Source: an uncultured bacterium (lineage in GTDB: Bacteria > CSSED10-310 > CALFER01). Taken from it: a stretch of 64,000 nucleotides of DNA. Made by a program: the position numbers and the translations under genes. The DNA is taken from positions 1 to 64,000 of the forward strand of contig CALFER010000035.1 in NCBI GenBank assembly GCA_937951895.1. The letters run 5' to 3'. The notes below the pieces were generated by a model. It did not search any database. It saw only the letters and a program-made list of their open reading frames with translations, and was not told the origin of the DNA. Positions 34,235 through 42,346 of this stretch are shown here, in pieces. Each line of letters starts with the position of its first letter. Position 1 is the stretch's first letter.

Positions 34235-35728
34235 ATGCTGGCTCTGATTTCCGTTCAAAACTCATTCATTGATCTCGGCATCCGTCAGATCTCGGCTGCC
34301 TGCCGATCCCAGGATATTCCGACGTTTGTTTTGTGGTTGAATCGGGAGCCTCACGAGCTGCTGACGGATCGAGATCTGGATCAGGTGGCGGCCTGGGTCA
34401 GACAAACCGGGGCGCTCGCGGTGGGCTTGAATGTCATGTCGGTGCACCTGTCTCTGGCCGGGCAGATCACGGCAACTATCCGAAACACGCTCGGTATCCC
34501 GGTAATCTGGGGAGGCGCTCATGCGATTCTTGAACCAAGACAGAGCGTTCAGGAAGCGGATTTTGTGTGTGTGGGCGAAGGGGAATGGACCATTGCGCCG
34601 TTGATGGAGGCGATCCGGCGACGACAGGTATCTCCCGATATCCGCAATTTCTGGTACCGGCACAACGAGACCCTGGTGATGAATGATCGGGAGATCGTGA
34701 AGGATCTCGATGCCCTGCCTCTGCCTGACCATTCCATTCGGGATCACTGGATCATGTCGAAGTCGGGACGGATCGACGCGGCCACCTGTTCGCTGTTTCG
34801 TGAGGGATTTCCCTGGAATGCAGGGCGCCATATCATCATGAGTTCCAGAGGATGCCCCAACCACTGCACGTATTGTTGCAGCACAGCGATGCGGAGACTG
34901 TTCGGTCCGAAATGGAACGCGCGATTCCGGTCTGTCGAGCATTTCATGGATGAAATCCGAACGATTCTTGACCATGTTCCATTCATCCGCACGTTCGCGA
35001 TCATGGATGATTCCTTCTTTTGCAAGCCGTCCGGATGGATTGACGATTTCTGCAGGGAGTTCAAGAAAACGGGTGCATCGTTCGGAGTGCTGCTCCATCC
35101 CGGGAGCGTGACGCACGAACGCATCGCCATGCTGGTCGATTCCGGACTGATCGGCATTCAGATGGGGCTCCAATCGGGGTCGGAACGGATTTCCGGGGCC
35201 ATCTTCAAACGGCCCGAGTCAGTTGCGGATTTTAAAAACGCAGCGGCGGTCCTGGATGACTTTTCCGATCGCCTGCACAGCAGAACGTATGATGTGATTG
35301 TGGACAATCCATATGAGACGGATCAGGACCGCGAGGCTACCTTGCGGGTGTTGCTGGATCTGAACAAGCCGTTCAACATCGATCTGTTTTCGCTGACATT
35401 ATACCCCGGAACGCAGTTGTATGAAGAGTACCAGCAGGCCGGAACCGATATTCCCGAGGACCTGGCGTGTGAGAACAAGAATTTCATCGAGCATCATCAG
35501 ACTCCGATGAATCGTCTGCTGCGTCTGGTGCATTCAAATCCTCGATTCATCATACGATTCCTGCTGAGCGCCTATCATGCTCCCCTCGGGAAATCTCTGA
35601 TCATTTTGTTCGATTCGGTCTGGGAGCAGGGTATTCGGCGCCTGCTCCGAGCCATCAAGCACCTGAGCTTCAGGCTCATTTCTCATCCCGGCCACCCGGG
35701 CGATGATCCATTGACAGGGCGGGAGTAG
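34235..35728 (+). CDS. B12-binding-domain radical SAM protein
   Basis: The frame is open from 33950, but that part is antisense to the activator gene and includes the sigma-54 promoter. The first sensible start after the promoter is ATG 34235, with only weak GGGAAAA before it. The product is 497 residues. The N terminus looks like a cobalamin-binding Rossmann domain (ALAVGLNVMSVHLSLAGQI, IPVIWGGAHAILEPR, ADFVCVGEGE). The radical SAM core has SSRGCPNHCTYCCS (CxxxCxxC for the 4Fe-4S cluster) and continues with IQMGLQSGSERI and YDVIVDNPYET. The C terminus is basic and helical. Relatives perform methylation or rearrangement on unactivated carbons; the substrate is unknown. Probably controlled by the divergent sigma-54 activator. 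Confidence 0.88.
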   Translation: MLALISVQNSFIDLGIRQISAACRSQDIPTFVLWLNREPHELLTDRDLDQVAAWVRQTGALAVGLNVMSVHLSLAGQITATIRNTLGIPVIWGGAHAILEPRQSVQEADFVCVGEGEWTIAPLMEAIRRRQVSPDIRNFWYRHNETLVMNDREIVKDLDALPLPDHSIRDHWIMSKSGRIDAATCSLFREGFPWNAGRHIIMSSRGCPNHCTYCCSTAMRRLFGPKWNARFRSVEHFMDEIRTILDHVPFIRTFAIMDDSFFCKPSGWIDDFCREFKKTGASFGVLLHPGSVTHERIAMLVDSGLIGIQMGLQSGSERISGAIFKRPESVADFKNAAAVLDDFSDRLHSRTYDVIVDNPYETDQDREATLRVLLDLNKPFNIDLFSLTLYPGTQLYEEYQQAGTDIPEDLACENKNFIEHHQTPMNRLLRLVHSNPRFIIRFLLSAYHAPLGKSLIILFDSVWEQGIRRLLRAIKHLSFRLISHPGHPGDDPLTGRE

Positions 35729-35811
35729 ATCGCCGGGGCGGGTGGCAGGAAACGCCGACTGATCGCATCGGGGCCCGTCGTCCCCGTTTCCCGAAACCGT
35801 CGTTTGTCTGT

Positions 35812-38334
35812 CTACTCGGTCCAGCCGAATGTCCAGATGTCCATCGAGCCGAAGAGTTCCGTGATCGCTGGATCCGTCAGAGCGGCGACAAAACGGATCC
35901 CCTCCACGTTTCCTGCGCCGGCCGGCCATTCAAACTCCGGCAGAACCGTAATGAGTGTCTCCCCTTCATCGAAGGATGGAAACATTTCGAGATAACTGTC
36001 GAAGTCTCCGAATGACGGTGCAAAGAAATAACTGCCGAAAACATCCAGAACCACGAAGAGCGGATAGCCGTCAAGCCGCTCACCGGAGGCATTGCAGACA
36101 GTGACGTGACATCCGCAAATATCTCCCGGGCGGAAGAATTTCGACGGCATCCCGATTGTCACTCCGGTGGCCGCGCAGGCGGTCGGAAGCGCTGTCGATG
36201 TCGCGGTCGGTTCCTGCGTGGAGGTCGGCTGCGGTGTATTCTCAGGGGTCCAAGTCGGAATCGCCGTCGCGGTCGTTGTCGGTGTCGTTGTCGTTGTCGC
36301 AGTCGGCGTCGCTGTCGCGGTTGCGGTCGCGGTCGGTGTTCGTGTGGGTGTCAGTGTTGCGGTGGGAGATGGTGTTCCCGGGGGTGTCTGGGTCACCGTC
36401 GGAGCCGGTGTGCGTGTCGGTGTCGGCGTGGCCGGTTCCTGTGTCGGCGTCGGGTCGATTCCGGGAGTACTGGTAGCGGTCGGTGTCGCCGTCGCGGTCA
36501 AAACAGGTGTATCCGTTGGCGGAACGGGTGTCTGTGTCGAGGTCGCTGACGGGGTTGCCGTTTGCGTCGGAGACGGAGTCCGGGTCGGTGTCCCAGTCGG
36601 CGCCGTGAAGGGGATCTCGAAAAAAGTCAGGATCTTCTGCATCAAGTCGCTCCGCGTCCCCGTACCCTGCTCGATCAGGCCTCCGAATTTCGTGCTGCTT
36701 CCGACCGTTTTGTAGGTTCTGCCGTCATATCCCACGCACGTGTAGTAGCTGTTGTTCCCGTCGATGAACAGATTGACGGCTCCGGTGCCGGCGGTGATCT
36801 GATCGATGTAGTTATTGTATGTCGAGCCGGTCTGGTAGCCGAACGCCATGCCTTCCGTGAACGTTCCGGTCCGCCCGTTGAGAGGCCCCGCATTGTTCGT
36901 GCCGTCCGACACGCCGGTGATGTGAAAGTACGGATGGACAGCAGTCGGATTGTCGTATGCGAACGTGTCGCCGCCTTCCATGTAGAGCCTGCCGCCTGAA
37001 TCAAGAAAATCCTTGAGCGCGGTGCCTTCGGCTGCACTGAGTGCGTGCGCGCCTCCACCGTATACTCCCAGACATACGAAGAGACTCCGGTAGTTGCCCG
37101 GGGTGAGGGGCATCGTGGTGCTGTAAACGGGATTTCCGACGAGCGGCGTCAGTGTATCCCTGAGCACCGTTCCGGAGTTGTGCGCGGTATCCAGATCCAG
37201 AACTGCCGCGGCGAACGGTTCGATGATCTCGATCTGCTGGTATCCGGATGCCGGATAATATGAGGTGCTGTGAGCAATCGCCGAATCGACGGCGATGATG
37301 CGATACTCGACGGTGTCCCCCTCCGAGACTGTTCCGGCGAAGGTGGCGGAATAGAGGGACTCGCTGCCCGTCATCGGTGTGTTCTGATAAGAACCCGTAT
37401 TGATCCGGTATTCCAGCGTGACGGATTGAATCCCGATGTTGTCCGTGACGGTTGCGGTCACCTCCACGGGCCATGCCGGTTCGGCGACCTCGGAGAAGGG
37501 TGTGTGCGTAATCGTTGGTGCTGTCGTATCGACGATGATGTTGAAACTGTAGAGACTTGTCGGGGCATTGAACGGATCGAGCCGATTGCAGCCGGCCTGA
37601 TTCTGGACCTCGAAATAGTAGCTGATGGCCGTGCCTTCGGATTGCGGAGGGATTTCCGCCGAATAGATCTGCCAGCGGGACGGTGACATGATGATGGACT
37701 GAAAGGATCCGGTTCCGGCCCGCCAGTTCAGGACGGGATATCCCGTGGTAAAGGGTGAATTGACGATAAACGGGATCTCGATCGGGATCGGGTTGACGGT
37801 GTCCTCGGTGTCCATGCGAGGACTGTACTGATCCGCTCCGATATCGGGCAGTTCGGCTGTAACCGTCTGAAGGATGGCGGATTCCGTATATCCGTAGTTC
37901 GTGTATCGGACGACCCGATTACAGTCCAGAACGGCATTATGAGGGACGTAGCCCATTGAAAATGGATTGAAAGCCACACGGGATGGGTCAGCCAGCACCG
38001 GATGCGTGATCCCGTGTGCCGCAACCCAGGCGGCGGCTTTCGTCTGGTTCATTCCGGCGCCGATGCCGAGAACGATCACGCCCTGATCGCGATAGTCTTC
38101 CCACAGTTCCTGGAGTTGCGGAGCCTCCGCAATGCAGGTGCCTCAGGTGTCCTGCCAGAAATTGATGATCACGACGGATCCGGCAAAATCCGTCAGGGAA
38201 ACCGCTCTTCCGAGATGATCGTTGAGTGTCCAGTTGGTGACCGTATCGCCGACCCGGTATGCGGCGTGCGCGACTCCGGTAAAAAGACAAAACACGACGA
38301 TCAGATTCCACAATCCGTGACGATAGCGCTTCAT
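35812..38334 (-). CDS. Secreted thioredoxin-fold selenoprotein with Thr/Pro linker and C-terminal module
   Basis: Reading from ATG 38334 (GAGGGA upstream; signal peptide MKRYRHGLWNLIVVFCLFTGVAHA), the frame meets TGA at 38145-38143 and then continues open to 35812. The TGA sits at the first position of the redox motif: FWQDT-U-GTC-IAEAPQLQEL, matching thioredoxin/TlpA FWATWCGPCxAExPxL. With selenocysteine as residue 64 and Cys67, the protein is 840 residues. Domains in order: signal, redoxin (about 26-150), beta-sandwiches with Ig-like repeats (PWPVEVTATVTDNIGIQSV), a region with FLDSGGRLYMEGGD that recalls class-I-glutaminase-like folds, a Thr/Pro linker (about 580-720) and the recurrent module (RPGDICGCHV, SYFFAPSF, PEFEWPAGAG, FVAALTDP). 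It is likely an extracytoplasmic thiol or selenol oxidoreductase tethered by its C terminus. The alternative is a nonsense mutation of Cys. Two conventional genes split at the TGA would each lack essential parts. Confidence 0.8.
36180..36600 (-). repeat. Low-complexity Thr/Pro(/Ala) coding linker
   Basis: This part of the selenoprotein gene encodes about 140 residues almost entirely of Thr, Pro, Ala and Ser in PTxTPTxT order, with GTCGGTGTCG-like reiteration on the + strand. It is a flexible, probably glycosylated or extended linker. The open frames on the opposite strand are artefacts of its composition. Confidence 0.9.
38109..38138 (-). ncRNA. Bacterial-type SECIS hairpin directly after the in-frame UGA
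   Basis: In the mRNA, four bases after the UGA codon begins CCTG, then CA, then TTGCGG, a five-base loop AGGCT, then CCGCAA, CTC and CAGG. The inner stem is a perfect 6 bp and the outer stem 4 bp, with a small asymmetric internal loop. The apical loop has G at its second position and lies 16 bases from the UGA. These are the features SelB needs in bacterial SECIS elements. The structure is coding at the same time. Confidence 0.75.
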
Positions 38335-38496
38335 ATTCCCTCATGGTTTCCGGGTTATCCGGCGGCTTGAACGATTGTCTCTCTCGCGCAGCGACCCCCT
38401 CCGATGCGCCGGAGAGAACGATATCAGGCTTTTATCGCAGCGGCAACCTCAACAACCATACCGGGACTGATCGGATCTCATAGTCTGTAAAGGATG

Positions 38497-38949
38497 TCAG
38501 CCGATACTCGATGGATCCGTCATCCGGAACGCTCCGGACCCGGGAGGCAACGTCTTCCTGGTCTGATGGATCCAGGCCGCGGCCGATTCAAACTCCGAAA
38601 AGACAGCGAATAATCCGGTCGTTTCACCGGAGGATGTCTGATACCGGCGCACCAGACCGGCGTCCTCCGTCGAACCGACCACAATGGCGACGGGGCTGTC
38701 GCCGATCATCGGCATGTAGGTGTGTCTCTGTCGGGTCAGATCGAGTATTTCCGGGGAAGAGATCCGTGAAAAGGAGATGGCTCGGAAATCGCAGACAACC
38801 GGGGTTCCGGGTTTCCAGTTGCGGTGCCTCGCCACCGATCGGGCCATTCTGGAAAGGGATTCGGGAGTGGCAATTCCTGATGCCGTGATGACGACAAAGA
38901 CATGGCCAGGCCCGAACGTGATGTCCCAGGTCAGATCCGAGGTATTCAT
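38497..38949 (-). CDS. Small STAS/SpoIIAA-like protein
   Basis: Start at ATG 38949 with GGAGACAGGGGA directly upstream; the longer frame to 38979 is less likely. The product is 150 residues. The order of strands and helices (VFVVITASGIATPESLSRMA, TPVVCDFRAISFSRIS, SPVAIVVGSTEDAGLVRRYQ, FSEFESAAAWIHQ) resembles the SpoIIAA-like family rather than classical anti-sigma antagonists; no conserved phospho-Ser is evident. It is probably cytoplasmic, and its binding partner is unknown. It is a single gene between the selenoprotein and the ABC-2 operon. Confidence 0.6.
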   Translation of the reverse strand: MNTSDLTWDITFGPGHVFVVITASGIATPESLSRMARSVARHRNWKPGTPVVCDFRAISFSRISSPEILDLTRQRHTYMPMIGDSPVAIVVGSTEDAGLVRRYQTSSGETTGLFAVFSEFESAAAWIHQTRKTLPPGSGAFRMTDPSSIG

Positions 38950-39063
38950 TCCCCTGTCTCCGGAGATAGAGCATGTCATGCTGCACGTTTAACTTGTAAT
39001 CGAAGCCGCCCCTGCGGAAATTATACCTCAATTCGTTTTCGATTCAAGACCGATGAAGCCGGA

Positions 39064-40203
39064 TCATGCGATCCCTTTCCGGACCGATACACGCCGTGCC
39101 AGAAAGTAAACACCCGCCAGGGTCCATAACATCCCCCATTCCAGCGCAACATCATGCAGATCGGCCCCCATCCGACTCATCCGGATAAATCCCGAAATCC
39201 CGGAGGTGCTCGGGATAAGCATTGAGAGCATTCGAATCCAGGCGGGAATGGATTCGAGCGGCCAGGCGAAACCGGATGCGAACAATATCGGCATGGATGT
39301 GAACAACACGAGCTGCAGGGCTGTTTCGCGACGTCGTATCCATCGGCTCATAAAACAGGCAAGTTGATACACGCTCAGAAAATACGGCAGTAAAAACACC
39401 CAGATAGTCAGAAAATGCGTTTCAAGCGGAATCCCGTTCAATCGAAATATCACGAGGCAATAGATCGCGGCATGGATGCTGTACAGGACCAGATAAAAAA
39501 CGAATCTGCCGGCACTCGACAGTGCATGTTCGCCGGATTCGAGTCTGCCCGGACGCGATCGCATTTTCAGCGTCGCCATCATGACGCCGATCAGCAGGGT
39601 CTGTTGAAGGATCAGGATCAGAACGCCGGGAACGATGTACACTCCGTATCCCATCGCCGGATTGAACAGCGAACGGCGTGACCATTGCACGGGGTCACTC
39701 AGCGCCTCCGCCATCACGGACGGTTTCCCGCGAGCGGCGTAACTGCGGAGTTCGATCCCGGCCGAAAGTGTTCCCGCCGCCTCACTCATCGCGGTCAACA
39801 CGTTGCGATACAGCAGGAAATAGGAGGCATCCGCCCAGGCCGCCACGGTTGCTCCCCGGCCCCGCCGGATGCCCCGCTCGAATCCCTCGGGAATGACCAG
39901 AACCGCGGCTGCCGAACCATCGGCGATCATCCTTTTCGCCTCATCCGGATCGGCCGCTTCGCCTTCCCACCGGGCCGAATCATGCGCATCCGCCATGTGG
40001 ATCAGCTTCCTGCTCAACTCGGTCCGGTCCTGGTCGACCGTGATGAACGGAATGTCTCTGACGACTTCCTCGCGATACGGCAACGGGTAGAAAAGAGCAT
40101 AGATCAGCACTCCGCCGATCACGACCAGAGCAATCCCCGGATCCTGTCCCACACACTGCATCTCAGCCCGAAACGCCTGAAAGAACAGTGCGAATCCTTT
40201 CAT
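39064..40203 (-). CDS. ABC-2 type permease (second of a pair)
   Basis: A 379-residue membrane protein of the YhhJ/YbhR type: one N-terminal helix (ALVVIGGVLIYALFYPLPY), a large periplasmic domain (RDIPFITVDQDRTELSRKLI, ASYFLLYRNVLTAMSEAAGTL), then five C-terminal helices ending SVRKGIA. It overlaps the preceding permease gene by four bases (ATGA) and ends the operon. With its partner it would form the transmembrane dimer of an exporter linked to the HlyD-type adaptor and TolC-type channel encoded upstream. No ATP-binding subunit is encoded here. Confidence 0.88.
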   Translation of the reverse strand: MKGFALFFQAFRAEMQCVGQDPGIALVVIGGVLIYALFYPLPYREEVVRDIPFITVDQDRTELSRKLIHMADAHDSARWEGEAADPDEAKRMIADGSAAAVLVIPEGFERGIRRGRGATVAAWADASYFLLYRNVLTAMSEAAGTLSAGIELRSYAARGKPSVMAEALSDPVQWSRRSLFNPAMGYGVYIVPGVLILILQQTLLIGVMMATLKMRSRPGRLESGEHALSSAGRFVFYLVLYSIHAAIYCLVIFRLNGIPLETHFLTIWVFLLPYFLSVYQLACFMSRWIRRRETALQLVLFTSMPILFASGFAWPLESIPAWIRMLSMLIPSTSGISGFIRMSRMGADLHDVALEWGMLWTLAGVYFLARRVSVRKGIA

Positions 40204-41360
40204 TCACGCCCCCGGACGTCCGGGTTTTTCATGATTTGAATCATCCGGGGAATCGAACAGATGGACAGGATGGCGATGAATCCGAGCAGTGTGGCGAGAC
40301 GTTGTGCCAGATACCCGTCGCTTGCATTCCGGATGGTCAATCCATTGAACAACTCGATATAGTGCGTGAGCGGCAGCAACAGGCTCCAGATCCGGGCCGG
40401 GGCATCCATCGCCATGACAGGGAATGTCACGCCGCAGAACGCGAATGCGGGGCCCGAGTAAAACGCAGCGAAACTGGTCGCCAGACGCATGTTCGCGGTC
40501 CACGCCGCGAGTGCCAGACCGGCGCTCAGATAGGCGGCGACGAATAGCATTCCGCCCGCGAGGAAGGCAGGAAGATATCCTTGAAACGGCAGCCCGGTTG
40601 CGAAAAAAAGAAGCTCATGGCAGACGGTCATGACGCCGCCGAAGAGAATCCAGTAAATTATGAACTTGGCAATGATAGCATGAATCGGTCGGCCGCCGGC
40701 CGCCGCCAGCCACTGTGGAACGGTCCCGTCGCGCAACTCGGATGCAAACGCATGCACCGAAACGACCAGGATGAAGATCTGCATCATGGCGGGGAACAAG
40801 GCGGGAACGAGATACATCGCATAATTCAGGCCGGGGTTGTTCAGGGCTTTCCGGTCGACCCGGATCGGGGACAGTGTCTGCCTGCTCCACGCATCCGGCT
40901 CACCGCTCATCCGCCGGATCCGATATTCGATTCCTGCCGAGAACGTCCGGATAACCGTCTGGAGATCCCGACTCAGGAGACTGGCGGGAAGAAGGAACTG
41001 GCTGTTGAGGAACCCCGTGACGACCGGTTTTCCATTTGAGCGGATGTCTGATTCAAAGTTATCCGGTACAACGATATACGCATCGATTTCTCCTTTTTTC
41101 AACAATTCGACGCACAGGTCGCTCGAAGAGCCGATGTGCGTTACCTGGACTCCGCTTGAGGCGTCGATCATGTGAATCAGCTTTCGCGACAGATCCGAAC
41201 AGTCCGCATCGACAATCGCGACAGGCAGATCTCGCGGGATACCGTCACCGAACAGTGCCACGAAGAAGAGCAGACTGGTGACCGGACCGACGAAAATGAG
41301 ACATATCAGCTTTGGCGACCGAACGATCCGACGCAATTCGCGAAGAAAGACCCCTCTCAT
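40200..41360 (-). CDS. ABC-2 type permease (first of a pair)
   Basis: The start chosen is ATG 41360, which overlaps the adaptor stop by ATGA. The frame is open to 41624 but that part is a shadow of the adaptor gene. The product is 386 residues with the same architecture as its partner: N-terminal helix (LICLIFVGPVTSLLFFVALFG), soluble periplasmic domain (RDLPVAIVDADCSDLSRKLI) and C-terminal helices. The shared D-x-SRKLIHM motif shows that the two permeases are paralogues. The likely substrate class is a drug or lipid-like compound, judged from related MFS-independent ABC-2 exporters. Confidence 0.88.
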   Translation of the reverse strand: MRGVFLRELRRIVRSPKLICLIFVGPVTSLLFFVALFGDGIPRDLPVAIVDADCSDLSRKLIHMIDASSGVQVTHIGSSSDLCVELLKKGEIDAYIVVPDNFESDIRSNGKPVVTGFLNSQFLLPASLLSRDLQTVIRTFSAGIEYRIRRMSGEPDAWSRQTLSPIRVDRKALNNPGLNYAMYLVPALFPAMMQIFILVVSVHAFASELRDGTVPQWLAAAGGRPIHAIIAKFIIYWILFGGVMTVCHELLFFATGLPFQGYLPAFLAGGMLFVAAYLSAGLALAAWTANMRLATSFAAFYSGPAFAFCGVTFPVMAMDAPARIWSLLLPLTHYIELFNGLTIRNASDGYLAQRLATLLGFIAILSICSIPRMIQIMKNPDVRGRE

Positions 41361-42346
41361 GATTCGCTCGGATGAATCAGCACGCTCATTCCGGGGCGAA
41401 GACCCCGCGGGATGGATTCCGGCCGTGCGCGGACCTCGAACGATTTCAGGTCGTATCCTCCGGAAGCGCCCGTCGATCGCCATGTGGCGAAATCCGCCTG
41501 AGCCGCCAGATGGAAAACGGTGAACGTGAGGGGCAGATTCCCGAGTGCAGGGATCGTCCCCTGGATGGGGTCTCCGATCGTCATCCCCATGAGCTGATCT
41601 TCGCGAAGATACAATGTCACCCATTGATCCGTCAGATCGACGATCGCGGCGACCGGGTATCCCGCAGGTGCGATTTCTCCGGGATCGATGTATCGCTGCG
41701 AGATTTCTCCATTCGAGGGCGCTTCCAGAGTCGCTTCTCTTGCTGCCGCTTCGACTTCGTCGACCAATCCGTTTGCCTGATCCGCCTGGGCCGCGGCTGC
41801 GTCTTTATCTTCCGGGCGCGCTCCGCTGAGAGTCATCTCGTGCAAGGCCTTCGCCGCTTCCGCCGTGTCTTCCGCAATCCGCCATTGCGCCAGCGCTTCG
41901 TCTCGTCGCTGCTCAGGCAGGACGCCATCGGAATAGAGCGATTCGATCCTGGAACAGGTCTTTTTCGCCAGATCGGCAGCAGCCACTGCGCGATCCATGT
42001 TCGTCTTCGCCTGCGCGATTTCCTCGGCTCTGGCACCGGTTTGCGCCTTCCGGTTCTGAGCCTGTGCCGCAGTCCGAATCGCCTCCGCCTGCGCCATTTT
42101 CGAATCGACTTCCGGGGTTTCCAGACGGGCGATCACCTGCCCTTTCGTCACCGTGTCGCCTTCCCGAACGGCGACTTCGGCGATGCGGCCGCCGACCTTC
42201 GATGCGACATCGATCTGATTCGCCTCGATCCAACCCTGGATGACCGGACCGATGGCCTCGTGAGACCGCCGTCCGGCGGTTGCCATCACCACGATCCCGA
42301 AGCCGATAAACAGAAATCCGAGCAGGCTTTTCCTGAAAATTGTCAT
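41357..42346 (-). CDS. HlyD-family periplasmic adaptor (membrane fusion protein)
   Basis: A 329-residue protein with one N-terminal membrane anchor (SLLGFLFIGFGIVVMAT). A lipoyl/barrel-sandwich half-motif follows (ANQIDVASKVGGRIAEVAVREGD), then a long Ala/Gln-rich coiled-coil hairpin (about residues 75-200), the second lipoyl half (ATLEAPSNGEISQRYIDPGE) and a beta-barrel (WVTLYLREDQLMGMTIGDP). It bridges the inner-membrane permeases to the outer-membrane channel. Its start shares one base with the TolC stop codon (TGATG) and its stop overlaps the permease start, indicating translational coupling. Confidence 0.9.
   Translation of the reverse strand: MTIFRKSLLGFLFIGFGIVVMATAGRRSHEAIGPVIQGWIEANQIDVASKVGGRIAEVAVREGDTVTKGQVIARLETPEVDSKMAQAEAIRTAAQAQNRKAQTGARAEEIAQAKTNMDRAVAAADLAKKTCSRIESLYSDGVLPEQRRDEALAQWRIAEDTAEAAKALHEMTLSGARPEDKDAAAAQADQANGLVDEVEAAAREATLEAPSNGEISQRYIDPGEIAPAGYPVAAIVDLTDQWVTLYLREDQLMGMTIGDPIQGTIPALGNLPLTFTVFHLAAQADFATWRSTGASGGYDLKSFEVRARPESIPRGLRPGMSVLIHPSES

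Noticed and set aside
36106..36715. Three long overlapping open frames on the + strand (Arg/Cys/Gly-rich and Val/Gly-rich)
   Set aside because: They are opposite-strand shadows of the Thr/Pro linker of the selenoprotein gene. The low-complexity codons remove stops on the other strand; no ribosome binding sites or protein-like domains.
38079..38143. Treating the selenoprotein as two separate genes
   Set aside because: The downstream piece would start in the middle of a thioredoxin fold without signal or ribosome binding site. The TGA falls exactly on the catalytic Cys column and is followed by a SECIS-like hairpin.
39870..39910. TCGAATCC-like string suggesting a tRNA T-arm
   Set aside because: It lies inside the ABC-2 permease coding sequence and no acceptor stem or anticodon arm can be formed around it.
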